64,000 nucleotides of DNA, from the NCBI GenBank assembly GCA_930367205.1, contig OV884014.1, positions 113,565,153 to 113,629,152 of the forward strand, given 5' to 3'. Shown piece by piece: positions 49,380 through 61,838 of the stretch (positions within the stretch are counted from its first letter, which is position 1; every line of letters begins with the position of its first letter). Source of the stretch: Acanthosoma haemorrhoidale. Taxonomy: Eukaryota; Arthropoda; Insecta; Hemiptera; Acanthosomatidae. A model generated the notes under the pieces. The model did not search any database and was not told the origin of the DNA. It saw only the letters and a list, made by a program, of their open reading frames with translations. Both the position numbers and the translations under genes were made by a program.

Positions 49380-50062
49380 ATTTTTAAAAGTAATGGGGCT
49401 CACCTTATGAATCATATACTAAAACTTATATCTTGATAAGATATATTGACCTATATCTAACGATAAAAATTTAAATTGAATCTTAACCTAATTTTCCCTC
49501 ACAGTCTGTATTGTCACAGATGTGGGAAGGGTGGTGGGGTCATATAGTAAAACACTGGGTTTGTCAACTGCTGCAACGAGTCAAAAAACTTGATGTGTCT
49601 CCGGCGGATGAATTTGCCTACCGACGGCACACCAAGCAACGGGTGCAGGTCAGCGTTCTTTAACCTCTCGAGAGAGGTATGTCGGACGACTTTTGGTGAT
49701 CCCATTTAAGAATTGTTGGAGACATTTGGCTGTATTGTCAGTCAAGTGGGTGAATAGTGGGACACCGTACAGCAGAGCTGGCCGGAGGACACATTTATAT
49801 ATCATCAGCTTGAGACGAAGCGGCAGGTTGGGTGAAGTTAGCAAGTGCGATAGCCGGTAAGACCTCTGTCGTACTTTTTCTATTTTATTACTAAAATGAG
49901 TAGAGAAATGGAGATGCCTATCCATTTTCATACCCAGATAGTGCATTGAGAAAGCTGGCGAGTTCTCTTGCCTTCCTATGCTGTACGATTTTGGCAAGTG
50001 CGATTTTTTCCCCTTTTGGAAGGAGAAGATTACGCAGTCGGTCTCCCGGCGTTTACACTGAT
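49380..50062 (-). pseudogene. J2 Jockey-like element, longest copy
   Basis: Minus-strand reading from an RRETDCVIFSFQKG segment through HYLGMKMDRHLHF and LMIYKCVLRPALLYG. It breaks by frameshift near 49690, after which RRRHIKFFDSLQQLTNPV is in another frame. The 3' UTR is recognisable to an AAGGTGAGCCCC motif near 49395. It extends further 5' than the copy at 15573. Confidence 0.82.
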
Positions 50063-50643
50063 GTTTGACATGCCCAGTCTGTCACTGATTACGTTAAAAA
50101 CTGACTTATCAAATTGATGATCTGCGTTTATAAATTTATTTCTATTAATTAATATTTTAAGTTCATCTACTATCACGAAATAAACAGCATAATTTACCGT
50201 AACACCGAAAAAACTATTTCATGTAATATAAAGTAGGATAGGTTTCTCTTGGAAAATTCTTAACTTTTTTTTTTTAAAGGCATTTTAAACCGGGAAATGA
50301 TCGAGATAAAATTAAGTATTTTTTCATTTCATTATTTCATTTAGGTTTTCGAAAAATACAATTTATTATATTGAATGATATACACTATTGTTTTTTTGCT
50401 GTACCGTCAGTTTGCCACCTATCATATGAGCACTAGTCGTGACTAGTGACTAGGCAGCGGAGCTTAAAAGTGAGACAATGACTTTGAGCGATTAAATGTA
50501 AGGCAGATTAATGGCTAAACTGCTGACATGCTGATCTGCGAACGAATTAGACCTAAGCCGCTTCCATAAGCATTAGGATAGAGACCAAATCCCCTGCGAC
50601 AGAGAAGACGTCATGTCATCACCGAGACATAGTGAACACTCAC

Positions 50644-50722
50644 CGCTGCGGCTTCTCAGATCCCGGGTCTCAACCGCAGCTCGTTAGTGAGGTGCGCAGT
50701 CGACTGTCACCGTTAACGTCAA
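50644..50722 (-). other. Exon-like cassette with stops in every frame
   Basis: On the minus strand, a pyrimidine-rich acceptor (CCCTCTCTAACCCCAG) and a strong donor (GTGAGTG) bracket 79 bp of GC-richer sequence. Two frames have stops inside, and the third begins TGA when read from its second base. If used, it would be an untranslated or premature-stop exon on the same strand as the CUB gene. Prediction from sequence alone. Confidence 0.3.
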
Positions 50723-50848
50723 CTGGGGTTAGAGAGGGCACGGCGTCAAGGGTCACATAATCTGCTCATTAAATGAAATATATTACATTAATGTATGCAT
50801 CAGAAATGCAAACCGTCCCAAAATTCCTGAAATTCTAATAAGTCTGAA

Positions 50849-51457
50849 CATGCCAAAACACCAAACACCAGGATACTTAGAATGTACAAAACACCCAACA
50901 CCAGGGTACTTAGAATGTACAAAACACCCAACACCAGGGTACTTAGAATGTACAAAACACCCAACACCAGGGTACTTAGAATGTACAAAACACCCAACAC
51001 CAGGGTACTTAGAATGTACAAAACACCCAACACCAGGGTACTTAGAATGTACAAAACACCCAACACCAGGGTACTTAGAATGTACAAAACACCCAACACC
51101 AGGGTACTTAGAATGTACAAAACACCCAACACCAGGGTACTTAGGGTGTACAAAACACCCAACACCAGGGTACTTAGAATGTACAAAACACCCAACACCA
51201 GGGTACTTAGAATGTACAAAACACCCAACACCAGGGTACTTAGAATGTACAAAACACCCAACACCAGGGTACTTAGAATGTACAAAACACCCAACACCAG
51301 GGTACTTAGAATGTACAAAACACCCAACACCAGGGTACCTAGAATGTACAAAACACCCAACACCAGGGTACTTAGAATGTACAAAACACCCACCAACACC
51401 AGGGTACTTAGAATGTACAAAACACCCAACACCAAGGTACTTAGAATGTACAAATAG
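50849..51457. repeat. 33-bp minisatellite, about 18 units
   Basis: The unit reads AATGTACAAAACACCC then AACACCAGGGTACTTAG. Seventeen units run from 50881 to 51444 with one 3-bp insertion (near 51390), plus a divergent first unit. As 33 is a multiple of three, frames on both strands remain open through the array. I see no host protein here and regard the open frames as a by-product. Confidence 0.93.
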
Positions 51458-54303
51458 ACTGTATAATAATATAAATATGTCACACCGGGGGGATAGAGAA
51501 AGAAATCTCGCTTACCTCGGTCTGTCACCTCTGCCAACAATGTTCCTTTCACTTATCTTTGATGTGGCTCAGCACACAACCGCTTGACACCATCTTCAAA
51601 TTCTATAATGTCAAAGTAACACAATGGAAAAAACAAACCTTACGAATAGTGCTCCCGATTTATCGCTAATAAAAGTATTATGCCGACAAGATGCCTACAA
51701 CACAGGTGACTCAGAACACGACTTCTCAACCCCACTCTTCCCCATCGGGTGGTAGTGACTTTGTACTAAAATGACGTCGCATTGGCGTGAACATGACAAT
51801 ACCGATATTTAAAACAAAATTGCCTCAAGGTAGTCATGAAATAAATTATTGCTTGTTGATTCATTTTTTTTTTTAATTTATTTCGTATAGACAATTTTAG
51901 CCATAATACTAATACTAATACTAATACTAATTACAAAATACTAATTACATAATTAATTTTCAGACATTTATAACTTCGAGGTTTTCATAGGCCCACCTTT
52001 AGTACATTTATTGATATAAATCAGTTTAAGCATCAAATTATTTATTTTACACTTTATTTTAATAATCAATTTATTTTTACATCTAGCAGAGCACCTAGCT
52101 TTTTTACTCATCCACGGGTCTACCTTCGATGTGAATCATGCTGAACCGCCGGCCTTCATCAGCTTGAGTTTATCACAAAATTGTGGTGTTATCATTCTTC
52201 GTTGTCATTGCGCAAAAATTTAGTGCTTCAAAAGTTCTTCAAATGTTCAAATTAGCATTTTGAAGTGGCTGAGAGCAATTGAGAAAATGTTTCATCAGTA
52301 ATAGACGAAAATATTATCAATTAACTTAGCGTGAAAGTTAATTAAATTTTTTTGTTAAAATTTTACTTATTATTATTATTTATTTTTTCTTAATTTGATC
52401 AACCCCAAATAAAAGTGTTTTTTTTGTTTTTGTTGTAGTTTAATAAATCTACTAGTTAATTTAATTTTAATTTTTAGTAAATAAGCAAAACGATATCGAT
52501 TCTATAAAATAAGAAGATAACTTAATTAGTCAGATGTATATTTTCTTAATCACATTATAAATTATATGTTATTTTTTTAACCACAAATTTTTTAATGGAT
52601 AATTAAACTTTTGAAGAAGGGCAACCAGCAGAAACTACGTTTAAGTTCTGCCAAAGGAAATGTAAGACAAAGTTATACTAAAAACAAACTATACAGAAGT
52701 GTATTCCTTACTAGAAACTAAGTCTAAATAACCACTAAAATGGTTTTTAGGCAAATTTGACAGAAAGCGCTTGGATAAAAGATACGGTTCATTTTAACAT
52801 AAAAATTGCCATATAACAAATTCATCTAAACAATAAAAACACTTACTAGTCCTTCCTTACATGTAAATTAGCCCAATTTTAAATATTAATTTTATTACTT
52901 AATAATAAAATTAAATATTAATTTTCATATATATTTGTTTTGATGGAAATGCCTGTTTTTGTTTAAAATATGAAGAATAATGCAGCTTAAATTTGAAAAT
53001 AATCACCAGTTCCGAAATTCATATCATATTTTTTTTATGGTCCTCATTTAGGAGAGGTGGATCGTAGCAGCATAAGATCGGACATTAAGATTGCCTAATT
53101 CGTTATCTTCCCCGGGCAAGATTGGACCCACCAATGCTCAGCAGAAAAAACTGAATACTCAATATTGTGAATGTCTTCCATAAGTAAGCATATGTAATGT
53201 AAAACGAATAGTAGGCATTTATGAGATTTATATTGTGCATATGGATAATCAATGAATAATTCGATTTATCTGCAATAATTCTGAGTGGATGAATCATATG
53301 CAACGATCGCATTGGCTATGGCGAGTTTTTTTGATGTGCCACGCGGTAGAGTGACATTCCCTATATGATAGTTTTTTACGCCTTCAAGACTTTTGTTAAT
53401 TTATGATGTAGGTTCTAGATTATCACTATGTTTTTTGAGATATAATTTATATAAAAATAAATTGTATTCTAAATAACATCAAAGCAGTGTTATTTTTACA
53501 ATCCACCAAAGATCACAAAGTAGATTGATCATTACTTTTATATCGTCTTTGTACGAATTAGAGTGTAACACTCATGCATTCGTCAAGATAAAAATGTGTT
53601 AAAATTGATCAATCAACAATTCAGAGAATTAACTTAATCAGCTCAGAGTAGTACCGTTGGACTAACAATGGTTGAGCACTGGCAAGAGATCGGGTGACGT
53701 CTGTTTGACGCTTTACCATTGAGTGCACTGGCACAAGGCCCTCATTGTCATAGGGCTGTGCCTATTGGAATAGTGTCAAGGGTCCCTTCCTCAGAGGCCC
53801 TGCCAATATACAGCAAGGACAAAGGGCCCTAATCACATAGGGCTGTCATTGGGACCATACTCGCTCTGAGGGCTTGTCCCTTCAAAGAGAGCTCATTCAA
53901 CAGGTGAGTCTGTATCTCCACAGTGTGTATACTTAGTGGGCACTCAATAGAAAATAAGATATATATTTATAATGTTATGTATACATTAAGTATATGTATG
54001 TGAAGAGCTCACTTTCAAAAGGGAATATATTCAATTTTCAGTAAGGTAAAAAAACGAAATGTATTCTTTTCCAGTGATGCAAACAGAATACATATATAAA
54101 ATTGAGAAGTTCAAGCGCTCACCTTGCTATATTATATAAAATAGAAATATTGTTAAAAGAATAGACTAAAAACGTAAATAAATGTAGAACCCTTGAAGGA
54201 CAACGATCTGCCCTTGTTTATGGATTTGACTGGAGAGCTATGGGTGTTTCCAAATGCCAGCCTAAAACGAATGTAGTGAGGAGTAATTTCGATATAACAC
54301 AGA
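51458..54303. other. Intron, AT-rich
   Basis: Nothing recognised except an AATACT repeat. A GC-richer patch at 53640-53910 carries GGGCCCTAATCACATAGGGC-type short inverted pieces and a CAG|GTGAGT donor-like site at 53901, but no open exon. Confidence 0.45.
51903..51950. repeat. (AATACT)n short tandem repeat
   Basis: Four consecutive AATACT units followed by a diverged fifth. Confidence 0.85.
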
Positions 54304-54587
<284 letters not shown>

Positions 54588-54920
54588 TAATAACTTCTCA
54601 TGAATAACAACTACATCAATTTATCAATAACTTTACCTTTTTCCTTATACTTATAAATTTCTTCACTGAGCAATCAGCTTTTTTATTTATTTTATTAACT
54701 GAGGGGAGAGGATCCACTATAACAACAGTATGTAGGTTATAAAATAAAAACATGAAACTTCTAAATAATTCCTGCAGACATCATCAAGAAAACTGATGCT
54801 GCAGTTAATTTAAGGACACCGTGAACCAAAAAAAAATATGCAATACAAATGTTTAGTTAAAAACTTTAGTACCAGTATCTTTTTTTGGCTGTTAATTATT
54901 TCAGTATACTAACCATCCCT

Positions 54921-54923
<3 letters not shown>

Positions 54924-55008
<85 letters not shown>

Positions 55009-55055
55009 CTCTCTCTCTCTTTCTCTCTCTCGCTCTCTCTCCCTCTCTCCCTCAC
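54924..55055. repeat. (CT)n microsatellite, about 130 bp
   Basis: CT tract with CG and TTT interruptions toward its end, only 340 bp from the tract at 54304-54587. Confidence 0.97.
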
Positions 55056-56252
55056 CCAGAAGGCAAGGGCCTTGACCCAGCAAGAGTGGGGTGATTGCCT
55101 GGCCTAAGCTTAAAGCCACCTTGTCTGGCACATCGATGGCACGTTAATCCCGTCATCTTTTGTATCCAGTCAACAGTCTACAATGTAGGTGTAATCTATG
55201 ATTCATGTACCCAGGACCGCAATTGTTTTATGTATTTATATTCAATTATTCATCTATAAACCATTATTTTATCCTTTAATAAAACATTTCATTATACACT
55301 GGTGTGTGTCTTAGCGTAAATTATTTAAACAAGCAACTATCTAGGTGCATAGCATAATAGATTTGGTGTTACCATGGAATATCCGTACAAATATATCCCC
55401 TAAAGCGTTCTTAAAAAGGAATGCGTTATTGTAGGACTGCAGTGTCATCTGCAAATATTGCCAAAAAGGTATTGGTGGTGGATGGGACATCAGCGGTGTG
55501 TAGGTTATCATATGGATTAGATCATTTCAGGTAAAGTATACGACACAGCACTTGAAGCACACTTGAACTTGAAGCACACTTGAACTTGAAGCACACTTGA
55601 ACTTGAAACAGAAAACCAGGACTGTAGACACCACTTACGGATATTGGATACATAATTGGAATAGACGTTAGACAACACCAAGTAATAGAACTAAATGCAT
55701 ATATTCAAGACGTAGACATAATACAGAAATTGAAATTCCAGCTAAATTCTAAACAAGACGGTATGTCTTGCCAAATCTCTTCGGCCCAAAACCTCTTACA
55801 TTACTTGTGACGTAATTGAACGAGCTATTTTTTATAGGAAAGTTAATTTTTGGACCTATTAAGGATAGCGAGAATTGCTAGTAGGCAGGGCAGAATTATT
55901 CACTATGTATGTCATTACTTAATAACTCTAAAATTTTATAAATTATTTTAAATTGTCGTATGCTGTAAAATGTATTGATAAATTAGGTGGGGGTTTCAGA
56001 TGTTAAATGGAGCGATGAAAAAAAACTCCCCCAGTCACTGGCTACAGTATTGTAGAAAGAGAAAACCAAAAACAGTACGGATTGAGCTAACAAAGAAACT
56101 TTTTTGGAATAGCCATCCGCTATCTCGTTCTCACTATACAGTACATTATAATTGTTACAAGTCAGTACAAAGCATTACTATAGTAACTTTTTCTCTTTAT
56201 ATCCCGCAATAACAATAATTTAGATGACATCCATAAACAATAAATAATAAAA
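55056..56252. other. Intron, no gene recognised
   Basis: 55056-55300 resembles a transcript end (AATAAAAC at 55278) and may be a retroelement 3' UTR. The rest is unidentified. Confidence 0.4.
55549..55607. repeat. 17-bp tandem repeat
   Basis: ACTTGAAGCACACTTGA repeated three times plus a partial unit. Confidence 0.9.
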
Positions 56253-56981
56253 ATGCTGATATACCAGAGCGTCCTAAGACCTGCTTTGATGTATGGGACC
56301 CCTCTCTTCAAGTATCTGACTCCTAACACTCTCCAAACGCTCCAGCAATTTCAGAACAGAGTTCTCCGCACCTCCCTCAAACATACCCCGTTCGACCGAA
56401 TGAAGGCAGACGAGATGCATAAAAAATTTGAAGTGCTCACCATTCAAGATTTTATCAAGAGAAGGCACATCAAATTTTTTGACTCACTCAGACATAGCCA
56501 CAACCCACTATTCTCCGACCTTCAACCACCACCAATGCCCGTCAGATGGAAGCACTGCTGGACCGCCGAAGCCTGGAGGATGATCGACGTCATTGAACCC
56601 AATGACTGAACGAACTACACCCAGCTGAGATATCGAGGCCGATCTCCCGGCCGACTCAACCGAAGCTACAAGACCCCATCTACCTGTTTAAGCAGGGTCG
56701 ACCTTCCGGCCGAGTGGCCGACTTATTTCAGCCCCCTGCCGGGGCGGGCCAGGCTTGACCTGGCCGACTACAAACCATTGCCTAGGTACCCCTAGGCTCC
56801 ACCCTCGGTAGACTCTCACTACCTTCCCGAATCCACCCGCCTCCTTCAGGCATTCCACACCCTATATCCTTCTCATACACCCTTCAAATGGGGGACTCCC
56901 CTTAGTGAAAGGCACTCATTAGCCCAAAATAATTTTCCTTTATTTTTCCCACATCCTATTTTATAAGTTTGAGAGCTAAGG

Positions 56982-57012
<31 letters not shown>
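56253..57012 (+). pseudogene. J3 Jockey-like element with poly-A
   Basis: An open C-terminal reverse-transcriptase segment (SVLRPALMYGTPLF, FQNRVLRTSLKHTPFDR, RRHIKFFDSLRHSHNPLF) ends with a stop at 56607. A GC-rich 3' UTR follows, then the ACCCTCGGTAGACTCTCAC block and a 31-bp A run (56982-57012). The tail is followed by TCAGGTGG. Confidence 0.85.
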
Positions 57013-57015
<3 letters not shown>

Positions 57016-57127
57016 GGTGGTGGGGGACTGCCCTTAGTGAAAGGCACTCATTAGACCAAAATAATTTTCCTTTATTTTTCCCACATCCAATTTTTATAAG
57101 TTTGAAAGCTAAGAAAAAAAAAAAAAA
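57013..57127 (+). mobile_element. J3 3' end fragment with poly-A
   Basis: TCAGGTGG, then the last 100 bp of the J3 3' UTR (GGGGGACTGCCCTTAGTG onward) and an A run. Directly abuts the previous element. Confidence 0.8.
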
Positions 57128-57768
57128 TCAGGTGGTGTTCAACCTAGGTAGACACATAACGTTCGGCACAAATTTGCAGAAGAAATTGAAACGAGTACGC
57201 AGAACTTACTACTCTCTCCAGCATCTCATCACAAGCTAGGCCATATCCCTTCGACTGAAACTCTTAATATACAAGAGCCTCCTCTACTGTTTGGGACACC
57301 ACTCTTTAGATTCCTACATGCCAGAGATCGACTCCAGAGCTTCCAGAACAAGATTCAGCGAACGGCACTCTGGCATACCCCTTTTTGTGAAATGAAGGCT
57401 TCCAGCATGTACGAAAAGTTCGAGCTCCCCACCATCACCGACGTCATCAAAAGAAGACTCACAAGATCGAGTAAAGCAGAGGAAATGGTGGACATCACGG
57501 CGCTTGGCCCGCCAACGACAAGCCTCTAAGGGGCACCCAACACCCCGCACTGAAATCAGACTAAATAAGACTGCACTGCATGCCTAGAGAGACTCTAGGT
57601 CCAGCTACCAGTGGACTCAAAACAACCAACCTCCACCGAGGCTTCCCACACCCCTTAATCCTCTCACACCACCTTCAAGCAGGTACTCCTAGTACAAGGA
57701 TCCAATTAACCTAAATATTCTATATTTTTCCCTCATCCTAAATTTCTAGAGAGCTTAGAAAAAAAAAA
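57128..57768 (+). pseudogene. J4 Jockey-like element with poly-A
   Basis: After TCAGGTGG, a degraded C-terminal reverse-transcriptase region related to J3 (RVRRTYYSLQHLI, SLRLKLLIYKSLL) with stops and frameshifts, a 3' UTR ending TTTCTAGAGAGCTTAG and an A run at 57759-57768. A further TCAGGTG follows it. Confidence 0.72.
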
Positions 57769-57947
57769 TCAGGTGTGTTTTTGTTATTTAAAAATATCTC
57801 GTTAGGTGTAGACATAGGGATTGTAAATAAATATTAGCTAACCAAAAAGTATGATATATGAATCAGGATTCGAACCCAATGACTAATCGCTAATTGGTCA
57901 AATCTGAGATAGCCTGCATTCTATTCAATATGAATGACCAATGAAAC

Positions 57948-58558
57948 TGTGGGGAATTATGTCCCCAAGGGGCAATGACGCCCTTTGTGGGCTAGGGTCA
58001 CTACAACTCGGCCACTGTCCAGCGAGCGTCAAGAAAGAGATAAAGTGGTTAGATCTGTGGTCTTTGACCTTTGCTAGCGGCCTAGTCGGTGGGCAGATTT
58101 ATTCATATGGATCTAACTCCATCAGATCTCAAAAGCTGGTCCCCGGCAAAGAACTATTTTCAGGAAAAGAGGAACAGGGTATGTTTTATAGGAAGTTTAG
58201 GTGGTCTTGGAATGACCACAAATTCATACTCGGTATCTAAGGGTAGGTGAAAACCGTCCGGATCTTAAAGGCAAGTGTGAACCGGAGAGGGGCAGGCTGG
58301 ACTAAAGTTCATAAAATAAACTGAACTAAAGTTCATAAAATAAACTGAACTAAAGTTCGTAGAGCCCCGGCGTCCGTCGTCCCCGAGGAAGAGGTCTCTA
58401 CCAAGGAGGTTCTAGTTTTAGCGAGACGAAGGCAGATAATCCCACTAGGAAGGTGTGGGGTCTGACAATGCCAGACTAAGACATAGCGAGGTTCGGAGAG
58501 AGAGATGCAGAGGTAGTTAAATAAGAAAGCCATGGTTGGAGTAGACCAGCAAGCGCCA

Positions 58559-58594
<36 letters not shown>

Positions 58595-58928
58595 GTTCCA
58601 GGTGCCCAGATGGGTTCTAAAAGTCTGTCGCAAGCTTTTTTTTTATTAATTTTTTTTCTTAGCTCTGAAACTTTTAAGATTATAGATTCTCTCCTTTATT
58701 ATTCTCGTCTGTCACAAGCCTCAAATCTGGGTGTTTATATAGGCGGTCAGAGGCTAGGCCTCACCCACGCGCACTAGCGGGCTTCAGCTGTTTCATGCAC
58801 TAGTTTCCCCCTCTCTTATCTGTCGCTTCAAGGTTTTTATTATTAAAATATAGAAACGTAGGTAGATATTTTCTGGACCGAGAAGAGGGGAACTTCCATT
58901 TATTCGTGGTGAAGAAGTTGCCACAACA
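57948..58928 (-). repeat. Solo LTR, family L, copy 9 (U3 type 1)
   Basis: 981 bp from TGTGGGG to GCCACAACA, with a perfect 5-bp duplication GAAAC. It contains three copies of a 24-bp sub-repeat (ACTAAAGTTCATAAAATAAA type, 58302-58358), a GA microsatellite at 58563-58592 and TTTATATAG near 58734. Confidence 0.88.
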
Positions 58929-58933
58929 GAAAC

Positions 58934-59682
58934 TCTTTCCAATGGTTGTCTGAAGAGAAAACTGAAATAATCCTGAAAATTGCAGGATAGTAATGTTGGT
59001 AGAGCCCTGACTGTATCCTGGGGGGATCGCGGGTTCGATTACCGATGACAGAATATTATTTCCTCGACTGTAAATTCAGAAGTTAACATAGTACATTGGT
59101 AGAAATAAATCTTCTTTCATCTTTTCACCTTAATATAAGACCCTGGCTTAAGAATTACACACTATGATATATGCTTCGAGTAAATTAGTAAAATAGTTTT
59201 TTCTTTATACGGAGTAAATCATATTAGAGTTAGGAGTGAGATCTAAAGATTCTCTGGCATATACAGTACGAGGGACCTTCTCGTTGAAGTGTTCAGGAGA
59301 GGCTTCTAGGAGAAGAGAAGAAAAGACGTATGCCCTGGAATAATTAAAGAGACAGGGGAGCAAGAGCAATATGAGAGAGTCTCTCTGAGGCTGTCTCTTC
59401 CAACTTGTCATCTTTATTAGCTTCTTGAGGAGTCACTGGGTCTGCAATAAGTCAGTGAGCCTCATCCTGACGGATGTCGAGGCAGAGACTTAAGGGAAAT
59501 GCTAAAGTAAGCAGATAATTCCTTCCGTGTAAGATATGTGTTAGATATGTCGCTTCTCTTAATACAAAAGGCCATCTTGTTCTCATTATCTACTAAGTAA
59601 ATGTATATAATTCACAATCCTTTAATCGTGTAAATCTAGAACGTGTTAGAAGTTTTTCTTCAGCCTTCAATCTTTAATTAAA
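58934..59682. other. Intron, no gene recognised
   Basis: Contains the tRNA-like segment at 58983-59052. A minus-strand open frame at 59205-59411 has no recognisable motif. Confidence 0.4.
58983..59052 (+). other. tRNA-like segment (degenerate)
   Basis: GTTGGTAGAGCCCTGACTGT followed by GCGGGTTCGATTACCG. The second part fits the B box / T arm of a tRNA and the first a weak A-box region. The acceptor stem does not close convincingly, so this is a tRNA relic or SINE head at best. Confidence 0.3.
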
Positions 59683-60023
59683 CAACAAATTTATTATGAT
59701 AACATTACAATCTTCCTGATTGGGCTATAAGTAATTGTGACAAATGATCTCATTCATACCAATTTCCTATTTTCATTCACTCGCTCATTGATACAGTATT
59801 TACAAACAGCCCAGAGGCCTCCCAAGTCCACATGGTTGTCACCTCCCTCGCATGCGAAGGAGAAAGCGTAGTCTTGGGAAGTCCCCCACGCTCCTCCGTC
59901 AGCCGCGTCACAGGATAAGAGCCGGTGGAGGCTGACCAATAACGCGAGAGCCACATACGCTCAGGACATGATTGGAGAAACTGGCCATTGCCAGGAGTCC
60001 CACTGACACGCGTTTATAGCAGG
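59683..60023 (-). mobile_element. J1 3' UTR copy
   Basis: Minus-strand copy of the J1 3' UTR. It runs back to the TTTATAGCAGG that contains the ORF2 stop and breaks there. Confidence 0.82.
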
Positions 60024-60742
60024 AAAACGTAGGTGTGCAAAAGTATTTTTTTTCACCTAATTTCTTCTCATCACGCCATAAACAAGGTAGAGATAAGAGA
60101 TAACGTAAAAAACATGGATGTATGAAGATGTTTCTAGATGCATTAGATGAGCGCATTAGATAAATATTATCTATAATTAGTATATTCATCTCCGGTCTGT
60201 ATGAAACTAATTTCTTTTCCAGATTGTAATCTGTGCAATTCTTTTCGGCGTTGTGTTGTCTATTTCTAAGTTAATTTATTATTAATGTCTTAGTTATTTA
60301 ATAATGGCCTATGTAATTAAAACCGTGATCTTGCCTGAAACGCGAATTCGGGGATAAACCTCGTAAAAAAAATAAAATCTAAAATACAAAAATCAAAAAT
60401 AATATGTTGCACCAGTCCGGAACTAACAAAACGTGATTTGCCGCTGGATTGGGGGCCCTGGAGTCAGGTTGAACACTCATAGACTCACCTAGAATACGCG
60501 TACCTAAATCACTTGGTTTCACGCTCATAAAAAAAGAACAGCAACCAACCAACAAAACATGAGATCATGTTGATTTTATATGATCACTTCTACATAACAT
60601 ATGACCAGTTCTGTTTGACCCCAAGTGATCATTTTGTCATAGACTTGAGAAGTCACTGTTTTAGTTCTTCGCCTCTAATGACTCAACAGAACGAGAAAAT
60701 CTTTCTACTTTCAATGTGGTTCTTGTCCGCTACTTAAATAAA
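60024..60742. other. Intron, no gene recognised
   Basis: AT-rich between a J1 copy and the third mariner relic. Confidence 0.5.
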
Positions 60743-61586
60743 GCGTGTCATAGAATTAACGCAAGATTTGATTAAAATAGAAAACACAGTTTTTAGTATT
60801 TTTGTTGTTATTTTTCTATTGAATTATAAAGTAAATAGGATAGGGTTATTTATGGAATAACACATCGGGTAAATGGCCTCCACGACTTTGCTGGCACATA
60901 CGCACTCTTTTGTCGACATTTTCCATGACCATTTGGCATAATGAATTTCCTCTTTTAATGCAAGGGTGGATGTGCTTGTTGACATACACTTTTGGCTTCA
61001 AATATCTCCAAAAAAGGAAATCTAAAGGTGTCAAATCACACGATCTAGGGGGCCTGATATATCTGATAACCGAAACGAGAGAGTACACGACCTGGAAATG
61101 TCTCATGCAGTATTTGAATTGTTTCATGGGCTGTATTGCATATGGCACGATCTTGTTGAAACCACATAATGGTCACATCAACATCATCTAATTTACTACG
61201 CTGAATCGATGTTCCTGGATTTTCAACAACACTCTCACGGACTGCTTCGATATTGCCATTTGAATGGCTTGTTTTTGGACGACCAGTGTGTTTAATGTCT
61301 CCAACTGATCCAGTCTCCCTAATTTTTTCAATTAATCTCTTCAGAGTTGATGAAGTCAAAACACTATTGCGGCCATATATTGTATCAAAGTTTCAAACTG
61401 CGGCCGCCAAACTTTCATTATTTTTTAGATAATGTTCAACAATAAAGACACGTTGTTCTATCGTGTAATACTCCATTTTTACTAACCCTAAACTGCCAGC
61501 TGTCAAATTGTTTTTTTTTAGGGTTGCCAGCACTTTACTGCACAAATGGTGGCAAATTAAAATCTTGCGTTAATTCTGGGACACCC
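60743..61586 (-). mobile_element. Third mariner/IS630-type element, internally deleted (DUF4817-like transposase)
   Basis: Inverted ends of about 30 bp, sharing AGAATTAACGCAAGATTT, bracket about 844 bp. The minus strand encodes the start of a transposase (ATG at 61476, EQRVFIVEHYL) with an in-frame stop, then TSSTLKRLIEK, GRPKTS and an ENPGTS segment. After a deletion it resumes at a catalytic-core block (WFQQD, then PRSCDLTPLDF) and a C-terminal QQSRGGHLPDVLF. The first acidic catalytic block is missing and a frameshift lies near 61060. The right end is only about 60 bp from the donor of the CUB exon. Confidence 0.82.
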
Positions 61587-61648
61587 TTCACCTACATATT
61601 GTATCGATTCTGAAATATGTATTATACAAAATCTGTTGCAATACTCAC

Positions 61649-61838
61649 TCCTTGCCGTTGTGGTCGTTGGGCTGGTAGAGTGAAAAGTCGGTGAAGACTA
61701 GCTGTACCCTCTCCTTCCCGCTGCCCGTGAACTCGTAGCGACAGCGACTCTTCGGCGGGTACGGCGCCGGGAACCCGGGCGATGTGATGCTCCCGTTCTT
61801 CCCTGCGTCACTGCTCAGCTTCACATCGCAACTGGATC
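61649..61838 (-). CDS. CUB-domain exon, N-terminal half (SOL-1-like CUB protein)
   Basis: A 190-bp internal exon. On the minus strand it is preceded by a TTGCAG acceptor and followed by a GTGAGT donor. It enters in phase 1 and leaves in phase 2 (last two bases GA). The 62 whole codons encode the first half of a CUB domain: Cys1 in SSCDV, the SPGFPAPYP core typical of CUB domains, Cys2 in CRYEF, then VQLVFTDFSLY. CUB domains are extracellular beta-sandwich modules for protein binding; Cys1-Cys2 normally form a disulfide. The wording is closest in my memory to insect suppressor-of-lurcher-like proteins, which are auxiliary partners of glutamate receptors, but other CUB proteins are possible. 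The exon is GC-richer than its surroundings, as expected of a real coding exon. The partner exon carrying Cys3 and Cys4 is at 15087-15277. The flanking exons are outside the window or not recognisable. Confidence 0.9.

Noticed and set aside
50849..51457. CRISPR-like array
   Set aside because: The 33-bp units are contiguous with no spacers, in a eukaryotic intron; a minisatellite explains it.
50800..51587. Repeat proteins of about 190-250 residues
   Set aside because: Open in overlapping frames on both strands because the unit is a multiple of three; no sign of a host exon or signal.
53640..53906. Plus-strand exon ending at CAACAG|GTGAGT
   Set aside because: No matching acceptor with an open frame was found; probably chance.
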